Assembly (NCBI GenBank): GCA_038040385.1
Contig: JBBPII010000015.1
Coordinates: 86,164-150,163, forward strand
Reading direction: 5' to 3'
Source: Gilichinskyi gelida
Lineage (GTDB): Bacteria; Acidobacteriota; Thermoanaerobaculia; Gp7-AA8
Length of the DNA: 64,000 bases
Positions 35,086 to 43,712 of the stretch are shown in pieces; positions within the stretch are counted from its first letter, which is position 1; the number at the start of each line of letters is the position of its first letter. Made by a program: the position numbers and the translations under genes. The notes beneath the pieces are model-generated. The model searched no databases. It had not been told where the DNA came from and saw only the letters and a list, made by a program, of their open reading frames with translations.

Positions 35086-35616
35086 CACGCGGCGCATCTG
35101 CATGAGCAGCCACACCGCGATCACCAGCGACGCTGCCCCCGCCCCGAAGGCGACCACCTTCATCAGAAACGCCAAGACGTGATCGGCGGGCAGCATGTGC
35201 AGTTTTCCGAGGAGGTAGTGCCAGTCGTGCTCGAGGTCTTCCTGCGCGGCGAAGCCGACCAGCGGCAGGTCCCGCGCCCGCGCGTCGCCGACGTACGCCG
35301 ACAACTCGTAGAGGCTGTACGACAGCCAGAAGCCGCCGACGGCCATGCCGAAGTAGTCCGGCTGGCGGTAGAAGACCACGATCACCGCGATGGGCACGGC
35401 GATCTGGAAGACGCTGCCCATCAGCACGGCGATGAACTGCGGCGCCCAGCCGAACGCCAGGTGTCCCATCTCGTGAAAGCCGAGGGTGATGCCGTAGAAG
35501 ATCGTCCAGCGTGTGGGATCACGGATCTTGAGGATCTCGATGTAGACGAGGATGAGCAGCAGCAGCGCGCGGGGGACCCACATGCGGCCGCGCGCCCAGT
35601 CGCGGGCGTCCTCCAA
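35071..35616 (-). CDS. M50-like zinc metallopeptidase, membrane protein
   Basis: About 181 aa with four to five hydrophobic helices and an HExxH motif in GFHEMGHLAFG. A second metal ligand is not obvious. The start is uncertain: TTG 35616 keeps the amphipathic EDARDWARGRM segment, and ATG 35583 is the alternative. The longer frame extends into a family D repeat and is not accepted. The last residues (VSSRA) and stop codon are encoded by the end of the GIY-YIG element. Confidence 0.68.
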   Translation of the reverse strand: MEDARDWARGRMWVPRALLLLILVYIEILKIRDPTRWTIFYGITLGFHEMGHLAFGWAPQFIAVLMGSVFQIAVPIAVIVVFYRQPDYFGMAVGGFWLSYSLYELSAYVGDARARDLPLVGFAAQEDLEHDWHYLLGKLHMLPADHVLAFLMKVVAFGAGAASLVIAVWLLMQMRRVSSRA

Positions 35617-35621
35617 AAGCG

Positions 35622-35700
35622 CGGTTGCGAGGTCTCGGAGTCTCGAGGTCTCGGAGTCCCTCCCACCCCGAGACCGCGAGACCCCGAGACCCCGAGACCC
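35622..35700. repeat. Family D repeat
   Basis: GGTTGCGAGGTCTCGGAG faces CCGAGACCCCGAGACC. It lies between the decarboxylase stop and the M50-like gene start. Confidence 0.8.
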
Positions 35701-35702
35701 CG

Positions 35703-37085
35703 TCACACGAACTCCAGCACCCGCGCCACGTGCTCCCACTCCGTCGCGCCGTTGCCGATGGCCACGCGGATGCCGTAGCGGCCTCCCAGCTTGGTGTGCG
35801 AGACGAAGAGGCGGCCGGAGGCGTTCATCCGTTCCATGGCCGCCATGGTGGCCTCATCGCCGGCGGTAAGGCGGAAGACGACCACGCTGAACGACTGCGT
35901 CATCACCTCCACGCCGGGCGTGGCGCGCAGGCGCTCCGCGAGCTCCTCGGCGTAGCGAACGTGATCGCGGATCACGCCGCGCAGGCGCTCCAGACCGTAG
36001 TGCTCCATGACGTACCACAGCTTCAGGGCGCGGAAGCGGCGGCCGAGCTGGAGGCCGTAGTCCATGTAGTTGATCTCCGCGGAGTCGGAGGTCTTGAGGT
36101 ACTCCGCCACCAGCGAGAAGGTCTGGCGGAGCATCTCCGGCTTGCGGGTGTAGAGCACGCTGCAGTCGATGGGGGTGAAGAGCCACTTGTGCGGATTGAC
36201 CACGATGGAGTCGGCGTATTCGACGCCGTCCCAGATCCAGCGAAGTTCGGGGCAAACGGTGGCGGAGCCGGCGTACGCCGCGTCGACGTGCAGCCAGATC
36301 TTCTCGCGCGCGGCGATCTCGCCGACGGCGCGCACCGGGTCGACGGCGCCGGTGGACGTCGTCCCCGTCGTCGCGGTCACGAAGCACGGCAGCGCGCCGG
36401 CGGCGCGGTCGCGGGCGATCGCCGCTTCGAGCGCATCGGGGCGCATCCGGAACTGCGCGTCGCTCTCGATGTGCACGATGCCGCTGGCGCCGATTCCGAG
36501 TGCCAGCGCGGCCTTGTCGATCGACGAGTGCGCATGTTCAGAGCAGTACACGCGCAGCGGCGGGAGGTCGCGTCCGGACATCCCCTGTCCTCGGATGTCG
36601 AGTCCGAGGGCCTCGCGCGCGGCGGCGAGGGCGAGGAACGAATTGATGGAGGCGGTGTCGTTGATGATGCCGAACAGATCGCCCGGGAGGCCGAGCGAGT
36701 CGCGCAGCCAGCGCAGCGTCACCGTCTCCAGCTCCGTCAGCGACGGCGAGGTGCGCCACAGCATTCCGTTGGTGTTCAGCGCCGCGGTGAGCAGCTCGGC
36801 GAGGATGCCGGCCTGCGATCCGGTGATGGCGAAGTAGGCGAAGAACGCCGGGTGGTTCCAGTGGGTCACGCCGGGGAGAAGCTTGGCGTCGAAGTCGGCG
36901 AGCAGCGCATCGTACGGGCGCCCCTCGGCACTCGGCGCCTCGGGCAATTGCGCGGCGATCTCGCCCGGCTTGACGCGCGAGAGGACGGGGTGCTGGTCGA
37001 CGCCGTCGAGGTAGTCGGCGACCCAGTCGATCAGCCGATGACCGGCGGCGCGGAAGTCACTGCTGTTCGGATCGAGCTTCGGCAT
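35703..37085 (-). CDS. PLP-dependent aromatic-L-amino-acid decarboxylase-like protein
   Basis: This is a 460-aa group II decarboxylase. The segment HWNHPAFFAYFAITGS matches the family's substrate-gate region, HVDAAYAGSA carries the cofactor Asp, and the PLP lysine is in NPHKWLFTP (about 303-311). It likely decarboxylates an aromatic amino acid such as tryptophan, tyrosine or DOPA; substrate not resolved. Its 5' end overlaps the 3' end of the upstream membrane protein gene by 29 bp. Confidence 0.9.
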   Translation of the reverse strand: MPKLDPNSSDFRAAGHRLIDWVADYLDGVDQHPVLSRVKPGEIAAQLPEAPSAEGRPYDALLADFDAKLLPGVTHWNHPAFFAYFAITGSQAGILAELLTAALNTNGMLWRTSPSLTELETVTLRWLRDSLGLPGDLFGIINDTASINSFLALAAAREALGLDIRGQGMSGRDLPPLRVYCSEHAHSSIDKAALALGIGASGIVHIESDAQFRMRPDALEAAIARDRAAGALPCFVTATTGTTSTGAVDPVRAVGEIAAREKIWLHVDAAYAGSATVCPELRWIWDGVEYADSIVVNPHKWLFTPIDCSVLYTRKPEMLRQTFSLVAEYLKTSDSAEINYMDYGLQLGRRFRALKLWYVMEHYGLERLRGVIRDHVRYAEELAERLRATPGVEVMTQSFSVVVFRLTAGDEATMAAMERMNASGRLFVSHTKLGGRYGIRVAIGNGATEWEHVARVLEFV

Positions 37086-38376
37086 CGGCGGATTCTTCTA
37101 CGCCCGGAAAGGAAACGGCAAGCATCATGATCGTGGCGAAGGTGATCGGCAGCGCGAGCTGCACGGTCAGGCGCGGCCACGACGTGGCGATGTGCCATCG
37201 CGGGTCGTGCGGCGTGGCGAGATACGACGTGATGAAGAACGCGAGCTGCACCGCGGTGGCGATCAGCACGAACGCCTCACGGCGCCGGCGCGCGGCGGGG
37301 GCGATGACGATGCCCGCCACGATTGCCAGCCAGAACCACGGCTCATGGAGACGGGCGAAAAGGAAACGCCCCATCGGGACGACATACGGCAGGCGGCCGA
37401 TGATGCGGGAAAAGACCGAGCCGGCGACGATGTCGGTCGGCAGGACGTGCGTGGCGCGCAGGATCAGCCACGGCGCCGCAAGCGCCGCCGCGGGCCAGAG
37501 TCGCAGCACCATCCTCGGCTTGAGAATCAGCACCGCGATGCCCACCGCCACGAGCAGCGCCAGGCCTTCATTCTTCACATTCGCGGCGAGGCCCAGGAGC
37601 AGCGCGCCGTGGCGCCAGGCCGAAGGATCGTCGAAGAGGATCGCCCGCCGGATGAACAGCACGCCGGCGGCGCCGAACGCGATCAGCGGACCTTCTGCCA
37701 GCCCGACGTACGCTGAGACGGCGGCCGACGCCGTCGCCAGCGTGACCAGCGATGCCACGAACGGCGGAAGCTCCTGCGCCGCGAGCCCGCGCACGATCAG
37801 CAGCGCCGCCGCCGCCCAGGCGACCAGCAGGACGCCGAGCCAGCGGTCGCTCCACCCGCCGCCGAGCAGCGCGATGAAGTCGTAGTTCAGCGGGACGAGC
37901 AGCGGATAGTCGGGATGGGCGAAGACATTCCATTGGCTCCCGAGAAATCGCCAGTCGATGCCGCCCTGCTCGAGAAACACGCGGGCCTTGAGTCCCCAGA
38001 TGGCCCAGAAGTCCCATTCCCAGAGGGGGGCGAGGGTGGCGTAAAGGGCGTAGCCGGCGAGGGTCAGGAGCGTGATGAGGTCGAGGACGTGAGGTGAAGA
38101 GTGACGAGTGCTGAGTGCTGAGTGCTGAGTGCTGACCCTCGTCCGCCCTGCGAACCAAGCAACCGAGCAACCCAGCAACCCAGCAACCGTGACGCTCAGC
38201 AACGTCCATCGAATGTGCAGGATGGACAAAACGAGCAGAACGACGAACACCAGCCCGCTTCCATACAGGAACGCGGTGCCGATCAGCAGCGGGCCACGGG
38301 CGCGGCGATCGACGGCCAGCGCGACGGGGAGGCCGAGCACGGCCATCGAGACGATGCTGACGAGCGCCGCCGCCAT
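37057..38376 (-). CDS. Polytopic membrane protein, GT-C-like
   Basis: This is a 439-aa protein with about 11-12 TM helices. After the second helix, loop residues WEWDFWAIWGLKA are reminiscent of GT-C glycosyltransferases, with an acidic residue in the first large loop. Two in-frame repeat insertions are visible: a LLGCSVAWFAG stretch from family J and STQHSALSTRHSS from family F. The stop of the next upstream gene touches its ATG (TGAATG), so the pair is coupled. Substrate unknown. Confidence 0.7.
   Translation of the reverse strand: MAAALVSIVSMAVLGLPVALAVDRRARGPLLIGTAFLYGSGLVFVVLLVLSILHIRWTLLSVTVAGLLGCSVAWFAGRTRVSTQHSALSTRHSSPHVLDLITLLTLAGYALYATLAPLWEWDFWAIWGLKARVFLEQGGIDWRFLGSQWNVFAHPDYPLLVPLNYDFIALLGGGWSDRWLGVLLVAWAAAALLIVRGLAAQELPPFVASLVTLATASAAVSAYVGLAEGPLIAFGAAGVLFIRRAILFDDPSAWRHGALLLGLAANVKNEGLALLVAVGIAVLILKPRMVLRLWPAAALAAPWLILRATHVLPTDIVAGSVFSRIIGRLPYVVPMGRFLFARLHEPWFWLAIVAGIVIAPAARRRREAFVLIATAVQLAFFITSYLATPHDPRWHIATSWPRLTVQLALPITFATIMMLAVSFPGVEESADAEARSEQQ
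38100..38190. repeat. Family F and family J repeats inside membrane protein gene
   Basis: GAGTGCTGAGTGCTGAGTGC (about 38110-38133) is followed by CAGCAACCCAGCAACC (38166-38188). Both are read in frame between TM helices. Confidence 0.65.
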
Positions 38377-38814
38377 TCATTGCCTCAGCAGAAGCATCCC
38401 GCCGTGGCCGCGCCAGACGACGGTGGCGCGTCCGGGAGGCATCTCGCGGCCCCACACCGCCGCGTACTTTGCGCGACGAAAATTTTCCGGATGCAACCGC
38501 CCCTCGCTGTCCGCCACCGGCAGCACTTCCCGTCCGGCGAGGAAGTAGCTGGCGCGGTAGTAGGCGTACGAGTAGCCGTTCTCCCAATCCAGGGTGGGGG
38601 CGATCAGCGCGACGGCGTCGCCGTTCTGCGTGCGCGCCCGGACGCCTTCGAGGAAGCGCGGATACTCGGGCCACAGCCGGTCCGGCCGGATCTCGAACGC
38701 CTTCGCGATCAGCGTGCGATCGAGAAACGGCAGTTGGATGTAGCGCAGCTCGAGGCGCAGCGCAACGATGGCGATGACGGCGATCAGCGCCAGGACGCGG
38801 CGCCAGGACGGCAT
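38377..38814 (-). CDS. Hypothetical membrane-anchored protein
   Basis: This is a 145-aa protein with one N-terminal TM helix (VLALIAVIAIVAL) and a soluble extracytoplasmic remainder. DAVALIAPTLDWENGYSYAYYRA and the C-terminal strands resemble soluble tails of ArnT/PMT-type membrane glycosyltransferases, but no domain is certain. A TAGCCT box lies 6 nt before the ATG. It is coupled to the following GT-C-like gene. Confidence 0.65.
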   Translation of the reverse strand: MPSWRRVLALIAVIAIVALRLELRYIQLPFLDRTLIAKAFEIRPDRLWPEYPRFLEGVRARTQNGDAVALIAPTLDWENGYSYAYYRASYFLAGREVLPVADSEGRLHPENFRRAKYAAVWGREMPPGRATVVWRGHGGMLLLRQ

Positions 38815-38829
38815 GGACTCAGGCTAACA

Positions 38830-38900
38830 TGGGGTCAGAGCTTCACTTTTCACTTTCTATACGTGGCGTAGAAAAAGTGAAAAGTGAAGCTCTGACCCCA
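38830..38900. repeat. Perfect 27-bp inverted repeat (family I)
   Basis: Arms 38830-38856 and 38874-38900 are perfect complements, starting TGGGGTCAGAGC, with a 17-bp loop that itself pairs partly. It lies between the sugar transferase gene and the next minus-strand gene. Similar GGGGTCAGA...TCTGACCCC hairpins are often linked to REP-type elements. Confidence 0.9.
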
Positions 38901-38918
38901 CTATGACGCCCCGGGCGG

Positions 38919-40361
38919 CTACGACGCGCCGCGCCCAGACAGCACGGCGGGGATGGTCCGCAGCAGGATCTTCAGGTCGAGCGTCGGCGACCAATTGTCG
39001 ATGTACTGCAGGTCGAGCTTCATCCAGCGGTCGAAGTCGATCCGGTTGCGGCCGCTCACCTGCCAGAGGCACGTCAGCCCCGGCTTCATCGACAGCCGGC
39101 GGCGATGCCACCGGTGGTACGACTTCACTTCCTCCGGGATCGGCGGCCGGGGCCCGACCAGGCTCATGTCGCCTTTGAGCACGTTCCAGAACTGCGGCAG
39201 CTCGTCGAGCGAGAAGCGGCGGAGGATGCGCCCCACGCGCGTCACGCGCGGATCGGCGGAGACCTTGAACACCGGACCGCTCATCTCGTTGAGGTGGCTC
39301 ATCTCGTCTCGCAGCTCGTGCGCGCGCTCGATCATCGTCCGGAACTTGTAGAGCGTGAAGCTGCGGCCGTTGAGACCGAGGCGCTCCTGCTTGAAGAGCA
39401 CCGAGCCGGGCGAGGTGATCTTGATGGCCAGCGCGGCGATGGCCAGCGCCGGCATCGACAGCGCCAGCAGCACCATCGACACCGTGACGTCGAGCAGTCG
39501 CTTGAGCGCGAGCTGCGTCTCGTCCGACGGCGTGGTGGTGAAGGTCAGGAACGGGATCCCCTCCAGCTCTTCCAGCTCGATGCGCGCCACCCGGTTGGAG
39601 AAGAAGTTCATGGCCACGCGGGTGCGGATTCCGAGCTCCTCGCACATCAGGAAAATCTGCTTCATCTCGTCGAGCTTCTTGCGCGTGACGGCGAAGACGA
39701 TCTCGTCGATCGGCTCGGGGAACTCCGACTGCTCGAGCAGCGTCTTGAGATCGGGGACGAAACCGTAGATCCGGTAGCGCCCCCACCCGTTCGGCAGGCG
39801 ATGCCCGTCGGAGACGAAGCCGAGGATCTTGTAGCCCCAGTATTTGTGCCCGGTGATCTTGCGCGCCACTTCCAGCGCGCGGCGGCCGGTGCCCACGATG
39901 AGGAGGGTGCGGTAGTTGAGCCCCTTGGCCCGGACGTAGCGCGCGATCATGCGCAGAACGATCTTCTCCAGCAACAGGAAGACCGCCGACAGGACGGCGA
40001 AGAGGATGAACCAGGCGCGCGAGAGCTGCCGCAGCGGGAGGAGGTAGGCCAGCGTCGCCAGGATGACGTTGCCGACGATCACCACGCGGAAGACCGTCAG
40101 CGCCTCTTTGGTCAGCGGGACGGTACGGTGGCTGTGGTAGCTGTGGTAGGTGAAGAGAAGGACAGACCAGATGATCAGGATGACCGGGTAGACCTTCAGG
40201 TACTCGGAGAGGGGAAAGAGGCCGGTGGGGAACTGCTGCGGCGCAACGAGGGGCATCACGACGTTGCGGATGTAGAACGCCGCGAAGAACGCGGCCGACG
40301 TGAGGCCTAGGTCGACCAGGTAGACGACCCGCGCGATCATTCGCGCCTTCTGTTTCAGCAT
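38919..40361 (-). CDS. Undecaprenyl-phosphate sugar phosphotransferase (WbaP/EpsE-like)
   Basis: This is a 480-aa exopolysaccharide polyprenyl glycosylphosphotransferase. Four to five N-terminal TM helices (about 12-135) are followed by a Rossmann-like CoA-binding_3 domain (LLIVGTGRRALEVAR) and a C-terminal bacterial sugar transferase domain (about 285-480) with KFRTM, DELPQFWNVLKGDMS and LVGPRPPIP. It loads the first sugar-1-phosphate onto the lipid carrier and so should start assembly of the polymer made by the downstream glycosyltransferases. Confidence 0.94.
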   Translation of the reverse strand: MLKQKARMIARVVYLVDLGLTSAAFFAAFYIRNVVMPLVAPQQFPTGLFPLSEYLKVYPVILIIWSVLLFTYHSYHSHRTVPLTKEALTVFRVVIVGNVILATLAYLLPLRQLSRAWFILFAVLSAVFLLLEKIVLRMIARYVRAKGLNYRTLLIVGTGRRALEVARKITGHKYWGYKILGFVSDGHRLPNGWGRYRIYGFVPDLKTLLEQSEFPEPIDEIVFAVTRKKLDEMKQIFLMCEELGIRTRVAMNFFSNRVARIELEELEGIPFLTFTTTPSDETQLALKRLLDVTVSMVLLALSMPALAIAALAIKITSPGSVLFKQERLGLNGRSFTLYKFRTMIERAHELRDEMSHLNEMSGPVFKVSADPRVTRVGRILRRFSLDELPQFWNVLKGDMSLVGPRPPIPEEVKSYHRWHRRRLSMKPGLTCLWQVSGRNRIDFDRWMKLDLQYIDNWSPTLDLKILLRTIPAVLSGRGAS

Positions 40362-40432
40362 TCGCTAAGTACCGTAATGACTTTAGTTTACCTTGGCGCT
40401 CGAGCCATATACGGCGGTCCGACCAAAAACGT

Positions 40433-41674
40433 CTATCCCGCCAGTTCGGCAAAGAGCCGCTCGTACGCCTCGGTGACCCGCTCCCAACTGTACAAGGCCG
40501 CCGCTCGCGCCCGCGCCGCGCGGCGCATCCGCTCGCACAGCTCCGGCGAGGCGACACATTCGCGAAGGATGCCGGAGAGAGTCTCGTGGGGGCGCAGTCG
40601 GAAGTAACCGACCGCCTCCCCTCCGACTTCCCGGTTCTCCGGCGTGTCGAGCGCGACCACGCACCCGCCCGAGGCCATGGCCTCGATCATCGCCGGGTGC
40701 GTTCCGCCGACTTCCGTAGCCTGGATGTAGACCAGCGCGCTGCGCTGCAGAGTCCGGTAGTCCTGCCCATAAATTGCGCCGGGAAAGAGGATACGGTCGC
40801 CGGCGTGGCTGCGAAGCTCCGCGCCGAGGTCGGCTGCGTAGGGGGCGGAGCCGACCATCACGAGGGGTTCGCCGTTGGCTGTTGGCCGTTGGCCGTTGGC
40901 CGAGCGTTCGGTCAACGGCCAACCGCCAACGGCGAACCTTTCGTACGCCTTCACTACCTCCAGCGGATTGTTCTCCGGCTCGAAGCGGCTGACGTACAGC
41001 AGATACCCGCCGCGCGTCAACCCGAGGCGCTTCACGACGTCGCTGTCCTCCTCCTCCGGGAACTCCGCGCCGTACGGGATCATCACCGGCTCGATGTGGT
41101 GCACCTCGCGGTAGTAGTCGGCGATCACGGCGGCGTCGGCGATGAGGCGGCTGGCAAAGCGCACCGAAAAGGACTCGCCCGCGGCGTACACCGCGCGGCC
41201 GAGGACGTTCCACTTGCGGCGCCGGTGCTCGATGCCGTCGACGTTGATGGCCACCGGGATGCGCGCTGCGCGCAGCAGCGGGAGGACGAAGGCGTTCGCC
41301 GCGTTGCAGAGGAGGACGACGTCGAAGTCGCGGCGCAGCGCGTCGAGCGCGGAGAGGAGGGTGTGGCTGACGGTCTCGAAGTACTTGTGGCGGATGGCGG
41401 GAAGGACGATGCGCCGGACACCATGCCAGGTGTCATCCCGAGCGTAGCGAGGGATCGGTGTGGGCCGGGTGGCGCCCAACTCGTGGCGATGCGCGCCACC
41501 CGTGCCCCCAGGTCCCTCGCTCACGCTCGGGATGACACTGGGGCGGCAGTACACCGTCACCTCATGCCCCCGCGCCACCAGCCGTCGCGACAGCTCTCCC
41601 ACGAACGTCTCGAAGCCGCCGTAGCGCGGGGGGACGCCGCGCGTGCCGAGGATGCCGATCCTCAACGAAACCAT
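40433..41674 (-). CDS. Family 4 glycosyltransferase (DUF1972 type) with two repeat insertions
   Basis: This is a 413-aa GT-B enzyme. The N-terminus GILGTRGVPPRYGGFETF is the DUF1972 signature of rhamnosyl/galactosyl-type transferases; the C-terminal nucleotide-sugar site is EVGGTHPAMIEAMASG. ATG 41674 is chosen for that N-terminus. Residues about 46-82 (SVIPSVSEGP...RYARDD) are a family A element and residues about 247-268 (VGGWPLTERSANGQRPTANG) a family C element, both in frame. They lie in loop positions, so the enzyme may still fold. Confidence 0.88.
   Translation of the reverse strand: MVSLRIGILGTRGVPPRYGGFETFVGELSRRLVARGHEVTVYCRPSVIPSVSEGPGGTGGAHRHELGATRPTPIPRYARDDTWHGVRRIVLPAIRHKYFETVSHTLLSALDALRRDFDVVLLCNAANAFVLPLLRAARIPVAINVDGIEHRRRKWNVLGRAVYAAGESFSVRFASRLIADAAVIADYYREVHHIEPVMIPYGAEFPEEEDSDVVKRLGLTRGGYLLYVSRFEPENNPLEVVKAYERFAVGGWPLTERSANGQRPTANGEPLVMVGSAPYAADLGAELRSHAGDRILFPGAIYGQDYRTLQRSALVYIQATEVGGTHPAMIEAMASGGCVVALDTPENREVGGEAVGYFRLRPHETLSGILRECVASPELCERMRRAARARAAALYSWERVTEAYERLFAELAG
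40867..40937. repeat. Family C repeat inside glycosyltransferase gene
   Basis: GTTCGCCGTTGGCTGTTGGC with further GTTGGCC units faces GGTCAACGGCCAACCGCC and CAACGGCGAAC. It encodes an in-frame insert. Confidence 0.85.
41430..41538. repeat. Family A element without nuclease gene, inside glycosyltransferase gene
   Basis: This 109-bp element has the same ends as the GIY-YIG element: GTGTCATCCCGAGCG on both sides, with GAGGGATCGGTGTGGG on the left and a GGGTGGCGC inner box. It looks like a deleted, non-autonomous form. It is translated as part of the glycosyltransferase. Confidence 0.75.
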
Positions 41675-42753
41675 CCCGCGAGCTCGCGGTCGGGCGTGCG
41701 GCGGCGGCTCTGGATGGCGCGTCGTTTGGCCATGATCCTCCGCCGATTCTTCCACAGCCACGCGAGCGCCGGGAGCGAGCTGCGCTCCACCGTCAGCACC
41801 GCGGCGATGGTGAGGAGATCGCGCCACAGTTCGAACGGCGCGTTGCGCAGCGCGAGATAGAGACCCTCGTTCTTGAGCCGCAGCAGGAAGCGGTTGCGCA
41901 CCGAGTCGCGGTTGACGCTTTCCGGAAGCAGCCGCCGCGCCTCCGGTGTGACCCGCCGCACGTGGACGCCGGCCGCGGCGGGGACGTAGAGCGCGCGCCA
42001 GCCGAGGACGCGACCGCGCCAGGCGACGTCGGCGTCTTCGCGGTAGGTGAAGAAATCCTCGTCGAGGAACTGGCCGTCGATCGAGACGTCGCGGACGAAT
42101 GACATGCGGTAGACCGCGGCGGCGCCGGAGACGCCGAACACCTCATACAGGGGTTGCGCGGTTGCGGGGTTGCGCGGTTGCGGCGGGGGGGACCCCGAAA
42201 CCGCGAAACCTCGCAACCCCGCAACCCGATCACTGTCCGGCAAACCCTGCCCGACATCCAGATGCCGCCCCGTGCGCGTCATCCGGATGCCTTTCGAGTC
42301 GACGATGTCCGTCGCCGTCGCCCGCATCAACTTCCCGGTTCCCATTCCGAATCTCTGGCCTGCATCGTTCATGGCGGCGACGATCCGCCCGACGTACTCC
42401 GGCTCCAGGAAGGCGTCGGGATTGAGCAGCAGCACGAACTCACCGCGCGCGCGGGCGATCGCCTGATTCACCGCGCCGGTGAAGCCGCGGTTGGTGTCGT
42501 TGACGATCTGCGTGCAGCCGGGGAAGGCGTGGCGCACGATGGCGGCCGAGTCATCCGACGATGCGTTGTCGACGTGAATCAGCTCGATGTCCGTTGGCTG
42601 TTGGCCGTTGACCGTTGGCCGGGCGTCATCGGTCAACGGCCAACCGTCAACGGCGAACTCCGCGGTCTGCCGCCGCAGCGCGTCGAGGCAGCGAGGAAGG
42701 AACTCCGCGCTGTTCCAGGTGACGAGGATCGCCGAGACGCTCAGCCGCTCCAT
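41662..42753 (-). CDS. Family 2 glycosyltransferase (rhamnosyltransferase-like) with two repeat insertions
   Basis: This is a 363-aa GT-A enzyme: VSAILVTWNS, VDNASSDDSA, LLLNPDAFLEPEY (the DXD-like position) and DEDFFTYREDADVAWR, all typical of dTDP-rhamnosyltransferase-like GT2. Two stretches are repeat-coded: about 32-55 (VDGWPLTDDARPTVNGQ, family C) and about 180-205 (GLRGFAVSG, PQPRNPATA, family D). ATG 42753 overlaps the upstream gene end by 13 bp. Confidence 0.88.
   Translation of the reverse strand: MERLSVSAILVTWNSAEFLPRCLDALRRQTAEFAVDGWPLTDDARPTVNGQQPTDIELIHVDNASSDDSAAIVRHAFPGCTQIVNDTNRGFTGAVNQAIARARGEFVLLLNPDAFLEPEYVGRIVAAMNDAGQRFGMGTGKLMRATATDIVDSKGIRMTRTGRHLDVGQGLPDSDRVAGLRGFAVSGSPPPQPRNPATAQPLYEVFGVSGAAAVYRMSFVRDVSIDGQFLDEDFFTYREDADVAWRGRVLGWRALYVPAAAGVHVRRVTPEARRLLPESVNRDSVRNRFLLRLKNEGLYLALRNAPFELWRDLLTIAAVLTVERSSLPALAWLWKNRRRIMAKRRAIQSRRRTPDRELAGWFR
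42151..42227. repeat. Family D repeat inside GT2 gene
   Basis: GGTTGCGCGGTTGCGGGG faces CCTCGCAACCCCGCAACC. It is read in frame. Confidence 0.8.
42591..42658. repeat. Family C repeat inside GT2 gene
   Basis: CCGTTGGCTGTTGGCCGTTG faces GGTCAACGGCCAACCGTC and CAACGGCGAAC. It is read in frame near the N-terminus of the enzyme. Confidence 0.85.
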
Positions 42754-43712
42754 CCGCGCAGCGCCCCCGCGAGCACGCGGGCGTAGCCGCGCACCGCCGC
42801 CCGGCGGCCGGCGTCGCGATGCGCCACGCCGAGGAGCGCCAACGGGAAGCGCAGCAACATGCCGGCGACCACCGCCCACCGCAGCGCGGCGGCCTGACGC
42901 GGCGTGAGCCACTTGCGCGCGTAGAGGTCCATGTTGCGGTACCAGTGGACGACGAAATCGCCGAAGCCGACGTGCTCCAGGCTCGCGCCGCCGAAGTGCC
43001 GCGCGCGGGCAGACGGAACGGCCACCATTCGCTTCCCCGCGGCGGAGAGGCGGCGGCAGTAATCGACGTCCTCGAACCACGCCGGGGCAAAGCGCTCGTC
43101 GAAGGGACCGATCTCGTCGAAGACGTCGCGGCGCAGCAGCAGCGCGGCTGCCGCCGGCTGCTCGACGGTCTGCGGCACGGTGAGGTCGAGATCGCGGTAT
43201 CGGTAGCGCGCCGTCACCCGATTCGACGGCCACACCCTGCTGATCCCCAAGACCTCGGCCAGCAGCGATCCGAAGGTCGGCAGGCGCCGGAGCTGGAACT
43301 CGCGCTGCGAGCCGCCGTCGTCGTCGGAGAGCAGCGGCGCGGCGGCCGCGGCCTCGGGATGGGCGTCAAGATAACGAACCAGATCGGCGAGCGCGCCGGG
43401 CGCAAGCTCGCAGTCGGGATTGAGGAGGAACACGTAGCGGCCGCGCGCGTGCTTCACCGCGCGGTTGATGCCGGCGGCGAATCCGGCGTTGCTGGCGCCG
43501 CGCAGCAGCGTCGCATCGTTGCCGACCAGCTGCAACGTGCGGTCGGTCGAGGCGTTGTCGTAGACGACGATCTCGTGCGCCACGCCGGCACACGCCGCGT
43601 CGATCGAGGCGAGGCAGCGCTCGATCCATCGCTCGCTGTTCCAGGTCACGACGGCGATCGTGAGCGGGAGCGGGGCGAGGTCCAGCGATTTCAGTCTGCT
43701 TGCTTCTGCCAT
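42741..43712 (-). CDS. Family 2 glycosyltransferase
   Basis: This is a 323-aa rhamnosyltransferase-like GT2. TIAVVTWNSERWIERCL, VYDNASTDRT, FLLNPDCELAPG and APAWFEDVDYCRRL are clear. Unlike its neighbours it carries no visible repeat insertion, so it shows the native length of this group. ATG 43712 overlaps the upstream gene by 22 bp. Confidence 0.9.
   Translation of the reverse strand: MAEASRLKSLDLAPLPLTIAVVTWNSERWIERCLASIDAACAGVAHEIVVYDNASTDRTLQLVGNDATLLRGASNAGFAAGINRAVKHARGRYVFLLNPDCELAPGALADLVRYLDAHPEAAAAAPLLSDDDGGSQREFQLRRLPTFGSLLAEVLGISRVWPSNRVTARYRYRDLDLTVPQTVEQPAAAALLLRRDVFDEIGPFDERFAPAWFEDVDYCRRLSAAGKRMVAVPSARARHFGGASLEHVGFGDFVVHWYRNMDLYARKWLTPRQAAALRWAVVAGMLLRFPLALLGVAHRDAGRRAAVRGYARVLAGALRGWSG

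Larger units (their letters stand above)
34684..35088 (+). mobile_element. Candidate GIY-YIG-encoding palindromic element (family A)
   Basis: A 405-bp unit is bounded by inverted repeats of about 34 bp (34684-34718 and 35055-35088) that differ by a single base insertion. It carries the palindrome at 34755-34769 and the GIY-YIG gene, whose original 3' end reads into the right repeat. The repeat ends supply the stop codons of both convergent neighbours, recQ and the M50-like gene, each of which ends in SSRA. A 109-bp copy with the same ends but no gene is at 41430-41538. Mobility is inferred. Confidence 0.5.

Noticed and set aside
35622..35739. N-terminal extension of the M50-like protein (start 35739)
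   Set aside because: That extension is encoded by a family D repeat and overlaps the decarboxylase 3' end; starts at 35616 or 35583 are more sensible.
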